64,000 nucleotides of DNA from Alphaproteobacteria bacterium (GCA_030424845.1 JAUHWC010000001.1:806001-870000); one strand, 5' to 3'; positions 35,616 to 45,730 are shown, counted from the stretch's first letter. Numbers and translations are program-made. Notes: generated by a model from the letters alone, not told the origin.

Positions 35616-35876
35616 AAACCTAAGCCACCTTTTCTAATCTCGATAATGGTCAGAGCCCGCGAGCGATCGGCGCGGGTTGGCACCATGTGTAAAACCAATG
35701 AATAACGGGCCGAATCCGTTCCGGATCGGCGATCTGGCGGGGCCACTAAGCGAAAAAGTTGGAAAAGGCAAGCGCTAGCGGGCGAATGCCTTGGCGGCAC
35801 TTGCGGCCCCTTCTCCTTCGCAGCGAAGCGGCAAATGGCTTTCGCTGGCGAGCCCATCGGGCTAATGGGGCCTGCT

Positions 35877-36284
35877 ATGGGCAATATCTCACCATTTCTC
35901 GCCACGATCTATGTCGCCATCGGCGGCGCGGCCGGTTCCGCCGCACGCTACCAGATGGGCCGCTTGATGACGGCCTGGCTCGGCCCCCAGCCGATGATGC
36001 TCTTTCCCTGGGCAACGCTGGCGGTGAACACCATCGGCAGCCTGGCGATGGGCCTGCTCGCCGGGTTCCTGATGCGCATGGGCGGCGATACCGATGGCTG
36101 GCGCCTGCTGGTCGGCGTGGGCCTGCTGGGCGGTTTCACCACCTTTTCCGCCTTCAGCCTTGAAATGGCGATGCTGATCCAGCGCGGCCAGGTCGGGCTG
36201 GCCGGGATCTACGCCCTACTCTCGCTCGGCCTTGGCGCGACCGGCCTGATCTTCGGCCTGACCGTGGCCCGGATCGGCGCGTGA
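35877..36284 (+). CDS. crcB: Fluoride efflux channel CrcB
   Basis: CrcB/Fluc, 135 residues, forms a dimeric fluoride channel that keeps cytoplasmic fluoride low. Four membrane helices are visible, with GGAAGSAARYQMGRL near the N-terminus, the pore-lining NTIGSLAMGL and the central GLLGGFTTFSAFSLE. ATG 35877 gives family length; starts at 35835 or 35865 would add 10-14 residues. No fluoride riboswitch is apparent upstream. The stop overlaps the start of the pseudouridine synthase (GTGA). Confidence 0.92.
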   Translation: MGNISPFLATIYVAIGGAAGSAARYQMGRLMTAWLGPQPMMLFPWATLAVNTIGSLAMGLLAGFLMRMGGDTDGWRLLVGVGLLGGFTTFSAFSLEMAMLIQRGQVGLAGIYALLSLGLGATGLIFGLTVARIGA

Positions 36285-37486
36285 GCAAGCCTGCTTCCTC
36301 CCAATCCGGCGAAGTCAGGCAGTTCACCGTCGCTGCCGATGATGACGGCATCCGCGTGGATCGCTGGTTCAAACGGCACCTGCCGCAGGTCGGTTTCGGC
36401 ACAGTCTCGCGCTGGGCGCGTACCGGCCAGCTGCGGGTGGACGGCAAGCGCGTGAAGGTGGAGGACAGGCTGGAACAGGGCCAGCAATTGCGCGTCCCTC
36501 CCGGGGGCGAGGACACGGGGCGCAAGCCCCGCCAGCGCCGCGAACTGACAGCGGAAGAGGAAGCGCAGGCCGAAGCCATGCTGATCACCCGCACCAGGTC
36601 TGCGCTGGTGCTCAACAAGCCACCGGGACTTGCGACGCAGGGTGGCACCAACACCACCCGCCATGTCGATGGCCTGCTCGATGCCTATGCCGGCGAGGAC
36701 GAGCCGCGCCCGCGCCTGGTTCACCGGTTGGACAAGGATACCAGCGGCGTGCTGCTGGTGGCACGCACTCCCGGCAGCGCGGCGAGCTATTCCAAGCGGT
36801 TCTCCAGCCGTGCCGCCAAGAAGATCTACTGGGCGCTGGTCGTCGGCGTGCCGGACGTGAAGGAAGGCACGATCGACGCGGCCATCGCCAAGCAACCCGG
36901 TTCGGGCGGCGAGAAGATGCATGTCGACATGGAAGGCGGCCAGCCGGCAAAGACCTTGTATCGCGTGGTGGATCGCGCCGGTGATCGCGCTGCATGGGTG
37001 GAACTGCAACCGCTGACGGGACGCACCCACCAGCTGCGCGTGCACATGGCGGCGATCGGCCATCCCATCGTGGGTGACGGCAAATACGGTGGGCCGGCAG
37101 CCTTCCTGACCGGTACGATCAGCCGCAAGATGCACCTGCACGCCCGCCGCCTGATCATTGACGAACCCGGCGGCGGCAAGCTGGATGTAAGCGCCGAACT
37201 GCCCGAACATTTCGCCGCCAGCATGGAAAGCCTGGGCTTTGACGAGAACGCCAGCGCGGCAGAACCGGACACCGGCCCGCCGGAACTGACGCCGGTCGAG
37301 AAGAAGAAGGTCGCCCGCCAGCACGCCAAGCAGTATCGCAAGGCCCGCCGGGGCGAGCGCAAGACCCGCACGCTCGGTCGTTCGCGCGATGACAAGCCCA
37401 AGAAGCGCGGCCCGACCAAGGGCAAGGGCAGCAGCACCGCAGCCAGGCGACAAGCGGCAAAGCGCGGCAGCCCCGGTCGCAAGTGA
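36281..37486 (+). CDS. RluA family pseudouridine synthase with basic C-terminal tail
   Basis: A 401-residue RluA-family rRNA/tRNA pseudouridine synthase. An N-terminal S4 RNA-binding domain (about 22-75) is followed by the catalytic domain with HRLDKDTSGVLLVAR (nucleophile Asp151), GRTHQLRVHMA and the C-terminal IVGDGKYGG. After about residue 320 there is a tail of some 80 residues extremely rich in Lys, Arg and Gly, absent from typical RluC or RluD. It likely helps hold RNA. The exact target uridines cannot be told. GTG start overlaps the crcB stop. Confidence 0.88.
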   Translation: MSKPASSQSGEVRQFTVAADDDGIRVDRWFKRHLPQVGFGTVSRWARTGQLRVDGKRVKVEDRLEQGQQLRVPPGGEDTGRKPRQRRELTAEEEAQAEAMLITRTRSALVLNKPPGLATQGGTNTTRHVDGLLDAYAGEDEPRPRLVHRLDKDTSGVLLVARTPGSAASYSKRFSSRAAKKIYWALVVGVPDVKEGTIDAAIAKQPGSGGEKMHVDMEGGQPAKTLYRVVDRAGDRAAWVELQPLTGRTHQLRVHMAAIGHPIVGDGKYGGPAAFLTGTISRKMHLHARRLIIDEPGGGKLDVSAELPEHFAASMESLGFDENASAAEPDTGPPELTPVEKKKVARQHAKQYRKARRGERKTRTLGRSRDDKPKKRGPTKGKGSSTAARRQAAKRGSPGRK

Positions 37487-37496
37487 TCGGGCAGCG

Positions 37497-38156
37497 ATGA
37501 GCATCAGGCTGGCGATTTTCGACTGTGACGGAACCCTCTCGGACGGACAGGCCGCTGTCTGCCTGTCGATGGAGCGTGCCTTTGCCGCAGCGGATTTGCC
37601 TGCGCCGGACCCCGGCCAGGTGCGCCGCATCGTCGGCCTCAGCCTGCCGCAAGCCGTGCGCCGGCTGGCACCGGAAGCGGGCGAGCAGGCACAAGCGCTT
37701 GTTGTCGACGCCTACAAGGCCGCGTTTCGCGAAATGCGGCAGGACGGCAGCCTGCGCGAACCGCTTTACCCGGGAATGGCCGCGCTGGTGCGCACGCTGC
37801 ACTCCAAGGGCTGGTTCCTTGGCGTGGCGACCGGAAAGAGCGATCGCGGCCTCAAGTCCACGCTGGCTGCCAACGGCTTGCTCGATTGCTTTGCCACGCT
37901 GCAGACGGCGGACCGGCATCCCTCCAAGCCCCACCCGTCGATGCTGCTCACCGCTATGGAGGACGTGTTTGCACAGCCTTCTGCATCGGTGATGATCGGC
38001 GATACCGCCTATGACATGGAAGCCGCCCGCGCCGCCGGGACCGATGCCATCGGCGTTGCCTGGGGCTATCACGAGGCGCAGGAGTTGCTGGAGGCAGGTG
38101 CGCGCGCCGTGGCGCAGACCGCCACCGAACTGGAGGAACTGATCGATGGCCGATGA
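37497..38156 (+). CDS. HAD family phosphatase
   Basis: A 219-residue HAD hydrolase of the phosphoglycolate-phosphatase type. Motif I FDCDGTLSDG (Asp9 and Asp11), a helical cap (about 18-85), motif II in VATGKSDRG, motif III Lys in KPHPSM and motif IV GDTAYDMEAARAAG are all in place. Substrate is not determined; related proteins dephosphorylate phosphoglycolate or pyrophosphate. The start at 37497 leaves a 10-base gap after the synthase gene; an earlier in-frame start would overlap it. Its end overlaps the small membrane gene by 11 bases. Confidence 0.85.
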   Translation: MSIRLAIFDCDGTLSDGQAAVCLSMERAFAAADLPAPDPGQVRRIVGLSLPQAVRRLAPEAGEQAQALVVDAYKAAFREMRQDGSLREPLYPGMAALVRTLHSKGWFLGVATGKSDRGLKSTLAANGLLDCFATLQTADRHPSKPHPSMLLTAMEDVFAQPSASVMIGDTAYDMEAARAAGTDAIGVAWGYHEAQELLEAGARAVAQTATELEELIDGR

Positions 38157-38391
38157 AACCCGCGAGGAAATCGAGGCGAAGGCGAAGAGCCGCTTCATCA
38201 TGATCAGCATGATGCAGCTGGGCGGCGCGCTGATGGTGGTCGCCGGGCTTGCCGTTCTGCAAGGCGTGCTCCCGCTGCCGATGTGGACGGCATACCTGCT
38301 GCTGGTAATGGGCCTTTTCGAACTGTTCGTGATCCCCCAGATGCTGGCGAAGATCTGGAACACGAATGACAGGAACCCGCCCACCGCATGA
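38146..38391 (+). CDS. Small two-helix membrane protein
   Basis: An 81-residue protein with a charged N-terminus (MADETREEIEAKAKSR) and two membrane helices (about 18-40 and 46-66) joined by a short Pro-rich turn. No motif allows a function. It overlaps the HAD gene by 11 bases and its stop overlaps the ATP12 start (ATGA), so it is firmly inside the crcB-rluA-HAD-ATP12 operon. Position next to an F1-ATPase assembly factor is suggestive but not proof of a link. Confidence 0.8.
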   Translation: MADETREEIEAKAKSRFIMISMMQLGGALMVVAGLAVLQGVLPLPMWTAYLLLVMGLFELFVIPQMLAKIWNTNDRNPPTA

Positions 38392-39086
38392 AACGCTTCT
38401 ACAAGGATGTGACCATCGCCGAAGCCGGTGACGGCGGCTGGCAGGTGCAGCTGGACGGGCGCGGCATCCGTTCGCAAGGCGGCGGCCAGCAGATTGTGCC
38501 GACCAAGGCGCTGGCCCGGATGCTGGCCGGGGAATGGCAGGACCAGGGCGAGGACATCGATCCCAGGAGATTCGTCTTCCGCGACATGGCCGATTTCGCC
38601 ATCGACGTGGTCCGCGCCGACCGCGCAGACGCCATCGGCAACCTCATCAAGTTCTCGCAAACCGATACGCTGTGCTATCGCGGCGATCCCACCGATGCGC
38701 TGTTCAAGCGGCAGGAGGAAATGTGGGAGCCGCTGGTCACCGCTTGCGAGAAGCGCCATGCGATCGCCTTCTCGCGCGTCAGCGGCATCATGCACGATCC
38801 CCAGCCGTCCGAAACGGTTGACCGGCTGCGCACGATCCTTGCCGGCCTGGACGATTTCACCCTTGCCGGCTTGCAGACTCTTACCGCGCTGGCAGCTTCG
38901 CTGATCGTGGGTCTGGAAGCGCTGGAAGAGGGTGCGGATGCCGATGCCCTGTTTGCCATCGCCAATGTCGAGGAGGACTGGCAGGCAGAGCTGTGGGGCT
39001 GGGACGGCGAGGCGGAACAGCGCCGCGCAATGCGGCTGGATGCCTTCAGGCTGGCGCTGGAATTCGTGCAGGCCGCGCGGGCCTAG
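38388..39086 (+). CDS. ATP12 family F1-ATPase assembly chaperone
   Basis: A 232-residue ATP12 family protein, the alphaproteobacterial relative of the mitochondrial chaperone that binds F1 alpha subunits before hexamer assembly. Marks include FYKDVTIAEAGDGGWQVQLDG at the N-terminus, the acidic DTLCYR...LFKRQEEMW block and the C-terminal SLIVGLEALEEGADADALF helix with the WQAELWGWDGEAE signature. Soluble and cytoplasmic. Last gene of its operon, convergent with the mla operon. Confidence 0.92.
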   Translation: MKRFYKDVTIAEAGDGGWQVQLDGRGIRSQGGGQQIVPTKALARMLAGEWQDQGEDIDPRRFVFRDMADFAIDVVRADRADAIGNLIKFSQTDTLCYRGDPTDALFKRQEEMWEPLVTACEKRHAIAFSRVSGIMHDPQPSETVDRLRTILAGLDDFTLAGLQTLTALAASLIVGLEALEEGADADALFAIANVEEDWQAELWGWDGEAEQRRAMRLDAFRLALEFVQAARA

Positions 39087-39093
39087 CCAGCCT

Positions 39094-39693
39094 TCATTCC
39101 ACCCACGCCGCGACCTCGGCCGCAACGTCATTGGCCGCGCGGTTGATCGCCGGCGCGACGCTCATCGGATCGGCAAAGACACCGGTTTCCTCGGCCTCGA
39201 AACGCTGCGTGCGCACCGTGCCATCGGGCAGGCGCAGGACCGCGTCATAACGCACGATCACGGCCGAACGCGCCGGATCGAATTCCATCGCCACCAGTTC
39301 GCCGCCGAGCTGGGTCTGTGCGGCATATTCCAGCTCTCCCCCGCCAACCACCAGGCGATTGCCGCCCGCACGGATGGTTTCGGAAAGCACGCGCTGGAAC
39401 AGGCGGGCAGGCTTTTCCACCCAGACGGCATCCTGCAGATAGGCGATCGAGCTGCCGGTCACGCGAACAGGCACGCGCACCACGTCGAGGTGCTGGGGCA
39501 CGGCGGGTTCGTTCACGGCAAGCGCGCTTGCCATGTCCCCGCTGGCGGAAGCCCCGGAAGGCGCAGTGGAGGTTGCCGTCAGCGTCAGCAACTGGTCGGG
39601 TGCCTCACCCCCGCCGCCGATGGATACGCAGCCTGCCAGCAGCGCGGCGGCAGCAGCAAGGCCCGCAGGCCCGAGCACTCTGGGGAAAGTCAT
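39094..39693 (-). CDS. ABC-type transport auxiliary lipoprotein
   Basis: A 199-residue lipoprotein of the ABC transport auxiliary family (PqiC/MlaB-associated type) at the end of the MCE operon. Lipobox LLAGC puts the lipidated Cys near residue 22. The mature domain (about 50-199) has VRVPVRVTGSSIAYLQDAVWVE and ends in an amphipathic helix, as in family members that link the inner-membrane MCE complex to the outer membrane. I prefer the ATG at 39693 (AAAGGA upstream) over a GTG at 39717 that overlaps the mlaD stop; either is possible. Confidence 0.82.
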   Translation of the reverse strand: MTFPRVLGPAGLAAAAALLAGCVSIGGGGEAPDQLLTLTATSTAPSGASASGDMASALAVNEPAVPQHLDVVRVPVRVTGSSIAYLQDAVWVEKPARLFQRVLSETIRAGGNRLVVGGGELEYAAQTQLGGELVAMEFDPARSAVIVRYDAVLRLPDGTVRTQRFEAEETGVFADPMSVAPAINRAANDVAAEVAAWVE

Positions 39694-39713
39694 CGATAGG
39701 CGTCCTTTCGTGC

Positions 39714-40661
39714 TCACGGTTCATACTCCGGCAGCGGCCTGCCACCCAGCAACGAGCCGGCACCTTCGTTCTCGATCGTCTCGGTGAGGTCGCGCAGCGT
39801 CTCGCTGGTCCGGCGAAGGTCGCGCAAGGTGGCCTGCGCCGCCGGCAGCGTATCCTCGTTGAGTTGCCGCGTCATTGGCTGCACTTCCTGCAAGGTCGCT
39901 TCCAGCGAATCCGCTGCCGTGCGCGCCGATTGCAGCGTGCCGCGCAGTTCGGCGGCAAGCGAGCTTCCTTCATTCTCCAGCAGGGCATCGGCGCTTTCCA
40001 GCGTGTCCTCGAACGCCGCCAGCGTCTGGGTGGACTGGTCCAGCGTCTCCTGCAGTTCGATCAGCGTGGTGCGAATTTCGGGAGATGCCGCGGCCAGTTC
40101 GGCGCTCATCCTGTCGGTATTGCGCAGGATGCCTGCGATCGATTGCTGGTTCTCGTCATCGAGCACGCGGGTCAGCCTGTCGGTCAGCGTGGCAAGGCGT
40201 TCCAGCAGCAGCGGCGCGCTGGACAGGATCTCGTCAATCGGGCCACCGGCAGGCGGGATCACCGGCACGCCTTCCGGGCACGCGGTGGTTTCGCAGGTGA
40301 TGGGCGGCTGGCCCTGCCGCGCTCCATCAAGGTTGAGCGTGGATACCCCGGTGAAGCTGAAGCTGATCGAGGCGGTGGTGCCGATCAGGATCGGCACATC
40401 GTTTTCCACCCGGATGCGCACGCGGACATATTCAGGGTCCGCATCCCACAATTCGATTTCGGAAACCTGCCCCACCGGCACGCCGGCAAAGGACACCGAA
40501 GAGCCATTGGCCAGCCCGCCCACCGATTGCTGGAAGAAGATGTCATATTCCTTGCGGTCGGCATTATTCAGGCCCGCCAGCCAGACAAAGAACCATGCCA
40601 GTGCCCCCAGCAAAGCGAGGGTGACAAGCCCTACCCAGACGTGGTTTGCGCGTGTTTCCAT
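39714..40661 (-). CDS. mlaD: MlaD/MCE family substrate-binding protein
   Basis: An MCE protein of 315 residues. One N-terminal membrane helix (about 8-30) anchors a single MCE domain (about 38-118, with FFQQSVGGLANGSSVSFAG and VPVGQVSEIEL), which forms the hexameric ring that carries phospholipids across the periplasm. The rest (about 145-300) is long coiled-coil-like helix rich in Leu, Glu and Ala, probably a tube or stalk, longer than in E. coli MlaD. Fits in the order permease-ATPase-MCE-lipoprotein. Confidence 0.9.
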   Translation of the reverse strand: METRANHVWVGLVTLALLGALAWFFVWLAGLNNADRKEYDIFFQQSVGGLANGSSVSFAGVPVGQVSEIELWDADPEYVRVRIRVENDVPILIGTTASISFSFTGVSTLNLDGARQGQPPITCETTACPEGVPVIPPAGGPIDEILSSAPLLLERLATLTDRLTRVLDDENQQSIAGILRNTDRMSAELAAASPEIRTTLIELQETLDQSTQTLAAFEDTLESADALLENEGSSLAAELRGTLQSARTAADSLEATLQEVQPMTRQLNEDTLPAAQATLRDLRRTSETLRDLTETIENEGAGSLLGGRPLPEYEP

Positions 40662-40670
40662 TGCCTCTCG

Positions 40671-41504
40671 CTATGCCCCCGTATCGGCTTGCTTGTCCAT
40701 GCTCTTGCTGCGTTCCTTGGTATCCAGGGCCGCCCGGGCGCGTGGCCCGTTGAAATATTCCTGGATCCACGGGTGGTCGCTTTCGAGCAATTCCGGGATC
40801 GACCCGCAGGCGATCACCTTCTTGTCTGCCAGCACGGCCACGCGGTCGCATATGGCATAGAGCGTATCGAGGTCATGGGTGATCAGGAACACCGTCAGCC
40901 CCAACGTGTCGGTCAGTTCGCGCAGCAACTCGTCGAACTTGGCGGCACCGATCGGGTCGAGGCCAGCCGTCGGCTCGTCCAGGAACAGCAGCTCCGGGTC
41001 CAGCGCCAGCGCACGGGCAAGGCCGGCACGCTTCTTCATCCCGCCGGAAAGCTCGGAGGGAAACTTGCTTGCCGCTTCGGGCGGCAGGCCGGTCATCACC
41101 ACCTTGTAGCGGGAAATCTCGTCCAGCAGCTCGTTTTCGAGTTCCGGATGGAACTGCTTGAGCGGCACCTGCACGTTTTCCGCCACGGTCAGCGTGGAAA
41201 ACAGCGCACCGCCCTGGAACAGCACGCCCCAACGCTCGCGCACGCCGATCACCTCGTCGGGTTCGGCAGCCACGATATCGCGGCCGAAGACCTCGATCGA
41301 GCCTTCGCGCGGGAATTGCAGCCCGATGATGGAGCGCATCAGCACGGACTTGCCGCTGCCCGAGCCGCCGACCACGCCGAGGATTTCCCCGCGGCGAACC
41401 TTCAGGTCGAGGTCTTCGTGCACCACGTAGTCACCGAAGGCATTGGTCAGCCCTTCGATGACGATCGGGTATTCACCCTCGTAATGCAGGTCGTCGCTGC
41501 TCAT
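40671..41504 (-). CDS. mlaF: MCE/Mla ABC transporter ATP-binding protein
   Basis: A 277-residue ABC ATPase driving lipid transport. Walker A GGSGSGKS (46-53), signature LSGGMKKR, Walker B LLFLDEPTAGLDP and the switch histidine region ITHDLD are intact. It matches MlaF (retention of outer-membrane lipid asymmetry) in the operon context. The ATG at 41504 overlaps the mlaE stop (ATGA); a GTG two codons earlier is an alternative. Confidence 0.93.
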   Translation of the reverse strand: MSSDDLHYEGEYPIVIEGLTNAFGDYVVHEDLDLKVRRGEILGVVGGSGSGKSVLMRSIIGLQFPREGSIEVFGRDIVAAEPDEVIGVRERWGVLFQGGALFSTLTVAENVQVPLKQFHPELENELLDEISRYKVVMTGLPPEAASKFPSELSGGMKKRAGLARALALDPELLFLDEPTAGLDPIGAAKFDELLRELTDTLGLTVFLITHDLDTLYAICDRVAVLADKKVIACGSIPELLESDHPWIQEYFNGPRARAALDTKERSKSMDKQADTGA

Positions 41505-42610
41505 CCCCACCCGATCTCCGTGAAGAACACGGCAAAGAAGGCATCGAGCACGATGACCATGAAGATCGCCTGCACCACGGCCTTGGTGGTGCGCAGGCCC
41601 ACTTCCTCGGCGTTACCCTTGACCTGCATGCCCTGGTAGCAGCCCGACAGGGCGATGATCAGGCCGAACACCGGCGCCTTCACCAGCCCCACGTAGAGGT
41701 CATAGGTCGGCACCACTTCCTGGATCCGCGAAAGGAAGGTGAGGAAGGGAATGCCAAGCTGCAATTGCGAGATCGTGGCACCGCCGATGATGGCCATGCA
41801 GGCGGCATAGAAACCCAGCAGCGGCAACATCAGCATGGATGCCAGCACGCGCGGCAGGACCAGCGCTTCCACCGGGGACACGCCGATCGTGCGCATGGCA
41901 TCGATTTCCTCGGTCAGCTTCATGGTGCCAATCTGCGCGGCAAAGGCAGAACCGGACCGGCCGGCAACCATGATCGCCGTCATCAGGATACCCAGCTCGC
42001 GCAAGGCGATCCGGCCGGTAAGGTTGATGGTGTAGATTTCCGCGCCGAATTCGCGCAGCTGGATCGCGCCCTGCTGTGCGATCACGATGCCGACCAGGAA
42101 GCTCATCAGGCCGATGATCGGCAGGCTGGTGATGCCCACCAGCTCCATCTGCCGGACAAGCGCCCTTCCGCGCAGGCGCGACGGGTGGATGATGGTGGTC
42201 AGGAAGGCAACGATCAGCGCCCCCATGAAGCCCAGGTTGCGCCGCACGCCGCCCAGCAGCTCGAAAACCGTCGCGCCCACGCTTTCGGGCACCCGCATGT
42301 ACAACGGCAGGCGATCCGGTTCGATATCGGCTTCGCTGGCGCTTTCCTCCACCGCCTCCAGCAGGACTTCGGCCTGCTCGCTAGCGCCCAGGACCTCGGC
42401 GGAATGGGCCTTGGCAAAGCGGTAGATGACCCACGCGCCCACCGTATCGACGGGACTGGCGCCGGAAATGTCCACGAATTGCACGGGATCTTCGATGTCG
42501 CGCAGGCCGGCATCGAGATTGGCGATGGTCGATACCAGCAGGGGACCGGTCACCACCACCGTGGTGCGTCCGCCTTCTTCCTGCATGCTGAAATCAGCCC
42601 ATTCGCGCAT
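41501..42610 (-). CDS. mlaE: MCE/Mla ABC transporter permease
   Basis: A 369-residue MlaE-family permease. An N-terminal STAS-like segment (about 8-95, VVVTGPLLVSTIANLDAGL and VDISGASPVDTVG) precedes the membrane permease domain (about 120-369) with LVGITSLPIIGLMSFLVGIV, ELGILMTAIMVAGRSGSAFAAQIGTM and GLIIALSGCYQGMQVKG. In E. coli the STAS part is a separate MlaB; here it is fused. The start at 42610 (MREWADF) is taken because the longer upstream reading is not conserved-looking. First gene of mlaE-mlaF-mlaD-lipoprotein. Confidence 0.9.
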   Translation of the reverse strand: MREWADFSMQEEGGRTTVVVTGPLLVSTIANLDAGLRDIEDPVQFVDISGASPVDTVGAWVIYRFAKAHSAEVLGASEQAEVLLEAVEESASEADIEPDRLPLYMRVPESVGATVFELLGGVRRNLGFMGALIVAFLTTIIHPSRLRGRALVRQMELVGITSLPIIGLMSFLVGIVIAQQGAIQLREFGAEIYTINLTGRIALRELGILMTAIMVAGRSGSAFAAQIGTMKLTEEIDAMRTIGVSPVEALVLPRVLASMLMLPLLGFYAACMAIIGGATISQLQLGIPFLTFLSRIQEVVPTYDLYVGLVKAPVFGLIIALSGCYQGMQVKGNAEEVGLRTTKAVVQAIFMVIVLDAFFAVFFTEIGWG

Positions 42611-42812
42611 GATTGGCAGGCTATGCGGGCAAAACTGCCTGCCCGCAAGGCAATCCGGCCATTGCCCTTGGGGATTAGCGCTGGCAAAGGCCTCCCTTGT
42701 TGACGTCCACGGCTCCGGCCCTCTCCCCCACCCTTCCCCCCGGACATTTTGTCGAGGCGGAAGCGTGAGGAAGACGGCCGAGGCCAACCCAGAGCAAAAG
42801 ACACACGATTAG

Positions 42813-45542
42813 ATGACCCGCGAACTTGCCAAGACTTTCGATCCCGCCGCTATCGAGGCGAAGTGGTACGAACACTGGGAAAAGGGCGGCCTGTTCCGGC
42901 CCGAACGCCCGAACGCGGAACCCTTTACCATCGTCAACCCGCCGCCGAACGTCACCGGCAGCCTGCACATCGGCCACGCGCTGGACAACACGCTGCAGGA
43001 CATCGTGATCCGCTACGAGCGGATGCGCGGCAAGGATGCGCTGTGGGTTGTGGGCACCGACCACGCCGGCATCGCCACGCAGATGGTGGTCGAGCGCCAG
43101 ATGGAGGAGCGGCAGGACAAGCGCACCAACTACACCCGCGAACAGTTCGTCGAGAAGGTGTGGGAGTGGAAGGAGGAATCAGGCGGCACGATCACCCGCC
43201 AGCTGCGCCGCCTGGGCTGTTCGATGGACTGGTCCAGGGAACAGTTCACGATGGACGAGCACTTCACCCGCGCCGTGCTCAAGGTGTTCGTGGACCTCTA
43301 CAACGAAGGCCTGATCTACCGCGACAAGCGGCTGGTGAACTGGGACCCGAAGCTGCGCACGGCGATCTCCGACCTGGAAGTGGAGACCGAGAACGTTCAG
43401 GGCGGCTTCTGGCACTTCAAGTACCCGCTCGCCGATGGCGTGACGCTGGATAACGGGCAGGACTACATCGAAGTCGCCACCACGCGACCTGAAACGATGC
43501 TGGCGGACATGGCCGTGGCCGTGCACCCGACGGACGAGCGCTACAAGTCCGTGATCGGCAAGCACGTTGTCCTGCCCATCACCGGCCGCCGCGTGCCTAT
43601 CGTGGCAGACGAGCATGCCGATCCCGAACTGGGTTCGGGCGCGGTGAAGATCACGCCGGGGCATGACTTCAACGACTTCGAGGTGGGCAAGCGCGCCGGG
43701 ATTGCTCCCGCTGATATGCTCAACATGCTCGATGCCGATGCCAATGTCTGCCAGACGGCGGACGGGCTGGTTCCGGCAGAATACATCGGCCTGCACCGCT
43801 TCAGGCGGGATGGCGAGGATGGCGCGCGCGAACTGGTGGTCGCCCGCCTGAAGGAACAGGGCTTGCTGATCCCGCATGTCTCCAAGAACAAGAAGGGCGA
43901 GGAAGTCGAGCTTGATGCCGAGCCGCGCACCATCGCCACGCCCTTCGGCGATCGCGGCGGGGTGGTGATCGAGCCATGGCTGACGGACCAGTGGTATGTG
44001 AATGCCGAAAAGCTGGCCGCCGCGCCCATCGCAGCAGTGAAGAACGGCGATATCGAGATTGTCCCCAAGACCTGGGAAAAGACCTTCTTCAACTGGATGG
44101 AAAACATCCAGCCGTGGTGCGTTTCGCGCCAGCTATGGTGGGGCCACCGGATTCCGGCCTGGTATGCCGAGGATGGCTCCGACTATGTCGCCGAGACCGA
44201 AGAGGAGGCGCAGGCCCAGGCCGGTGCAGGCGTGGCCCTGACCCGCGACCCCGACGTGCTCGACACGTGGTTCTCTTCCGCCCTGTGGCCCTTCGCCACG
44301 CTGGGCTGGCCGGACGAGACGGACCTCTTCAAGAAATACTACCCCAACGACCTGCTGGTTTCCGGCTTCGACATCCTGTTCTTCTGGGATGCGCGCATGA
44401 TGATGCAGGGCATGAAGATGACCGGACAGGTGCCGTGGCCGCGGCTCTACCTGCACGGCCTCGTACGGGCGGCAGACGGCTCCAAGATGTCCAAGTCCAA
44501 GGGCAATGTGGTCGATCCGCTGATCCTGATCGACAAATATGGCGCCGATGCGCTGCGCTTCTTCATGGCGGCGATGGAAAGCCAGGGCCGCGACATCAAG
44601 ATGGATGAGAAGCGCGTCGAAGGCTATCGCAACTTCGCCACCAAGCTGTGGAACGCCACCCGCTTCTGCGCCGCCAACGGCATCGGCGGTTCCTCCACCA
44701 TCACCGCGCCCGCAGCCAGGCTGGCGGTGAACCAGTGGATCATCGGCGAAGTGCAGCAGACCGTGGAGGCGCTCGACAAGGCGATGGCGGAGCTGCGCTT
44801 CGATGCGGCGGCGAACTGTATCTACCACTTCACGTGGGACCGCTTCTGCGACTGGTACGTCGAACTGATCAAGCCCGTGCTGCAAGGCGAGGAAGAGGGC
44901 GAGGCCGCTGCCGAAACCCGCGAAGTGGCCGGCTGGGCGCTCGACCAGATCCTGGTGATGCTACACCCCTTCATGCCCTTCGTGACGGAAGAGCTGTGGA
45001 ACGCACAAGGCGACCGGGACTACGAACTGATCCTCGCGAAATGGCCTGAGCCCAAGGCGAGCGTGAGCAAGCAGGCCACCGATGCCATCGACTGGGTCAT
45101 CGCGCTGACCACCGCCACACGCGGTGCGCGCAACGAGCTGGGCATTTCTCCCGGCGAGAAGCTGGCGGCTTACTGCCCCGCCCCGTCCGATCTTGCCAAG
45201 AGCGTGGTCGAGCGCAGCGCGGCCGCTATCGAACGGCTTGCCCGCCTCACCCCGGTCGAGTTCGCCGAACCGCCGGCAGGCGCGGCCATGCAGGTTACCG
45301 CCGGGTCTGACGTGTTCATCGTGCCATTGGAAGGCGTGATCGACATCGAGGCCGAACGCGCCCGCCTCGAAAAGGCGCTCGCCGCCTCGCAGAAGGAAGC
45401 CGGCTCGCTCGAAGGCCGGCTGGGCAATGCCAACTTCGTCGAACGCGCCAAGCCCGAAGCGGTGGAGAAGGCCCGCGAGGACCTTGCCCACCACAAGGCC
45501 GAGATCGAGCGGCTGTCGGGAGCGCTGGAACGGCTAGGCTAG
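42813..45542 (+). CDS. valS: Valyl-tRNA synthetase
   Basis: ValS, 909 residues, a class Ia synthetase that charges tRNA-Val and edits misactivated Thr. HIGH motif in [12 protein letters not shown] (52-55), KMSKS at 558-562 in [12 protein letters not shown]1 editing domain between them with the [11 protein letters not shown] block, an anticodon-binding domain, and the C-terminal coiled coil (about 840-909) typical of ValS. Divergent from mlaE with about 200 bases between. Confidence 0.98.
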   Translation: MTRELAKTFDPAAIEAKWYEHWEKGGLFRPERPNAEPFTIVNPPPNVTGSLHIGHALDNTLQDIVIRYERMRGKDALWVVGTDHAGIATQMVVERQMEERQDKRTNYTREQFVEKVWEWKEESGGTITRQLRRLGCSMDWSREQFTMDEHFTRAVLKVFVDLYNEGLIYRDKRLVNWDPKLRTAISDLEVETENVQGGFWHFKYPLADGVTLDNGQDYIEVATTRPETMLADMAVAVHPTDERYKSVIGKHVVLPITGRRVPIVADEHADPELGSGAVKITPGHDFNDFEVGKRAGIAPADMLNMLDADANVCQTADGLVPAEYIGLHRFRRDGEDGARELVVARLKEQGLLIPHVSKNKKGEEVELDAEPRTIATPFGDRGGVVIEPWLTDQWYVNAEKLAAAPIAAVKNGDIEIVPKTWEKTFFNWMENIQPWCVSRQLWWGHRIPAWYAEDGSDYVAETEEEAQAQAGAGVALTRDPDVLDTWFSSALWPFATLGWPDETDLFKKYYPNDLLVSGFDILFFWDARMMMQGMKMTGQVPWPRLYLHGLVRAADGSKMSKSKGNVVDPLILIDKYGADALRFFMAAMESQGRDIKMDEKRVEGYRNFATKLWNATRFCAANGIGGSSTITAPAARLAVNQWIIGEVQQTVEALDKAMAELRFDAAANCIYHFTWDRFCDWYVELIKPVLQGEEEGEAAAETREVAGWALDQILVMLHPFMPFVTEELWNAQGDRDYELILAKWPEPKASVSKQATDAIDWVIALTTATRGARNELGISPGEKLAAYCPAPSDLAKSVVERSAAAIERLARLTPVEFAEPPAGAAMQVTAGSDVFIVPLEGVIDIEAERARLEKALAASQKEAGSLEGRLGNANFVERAKPEAVEKAREDLAHHKAEIERLSGALERLG

Positions 45543-45730
45543 GGAAACCTTGTGCAATCGACTTTTCCTACAGCCGCAAAACTGTGGCATGGGGCAAGAA
45601 TGACAAAGTCAAATACCCTGCGATCGGCTGGTTTCCGCTGCTTTGCGGAGCCTGTTCGCATGGGGAGTGTTTTGCTGCGCAGGACCGTGTTCCATGCGTT
45701 CCATCCGTCCAGCATTTGCGGTGAAACCTC

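Noticed and set aside
35616-35876. Fluoride riboswitch before crcB
   Set aside because: The gap lacks the conserved fluoride-aptamer segments, and no suitable pseudoknot pairing could be found by eye.
45543-45730. preQ1 riboswitch or small gene before queE
   Set aside because: No preQ1 aptamer-like C-rich loop with an A-rich tail is present, and the 60-codon open frame there has no ribosome site and unlikely composition.
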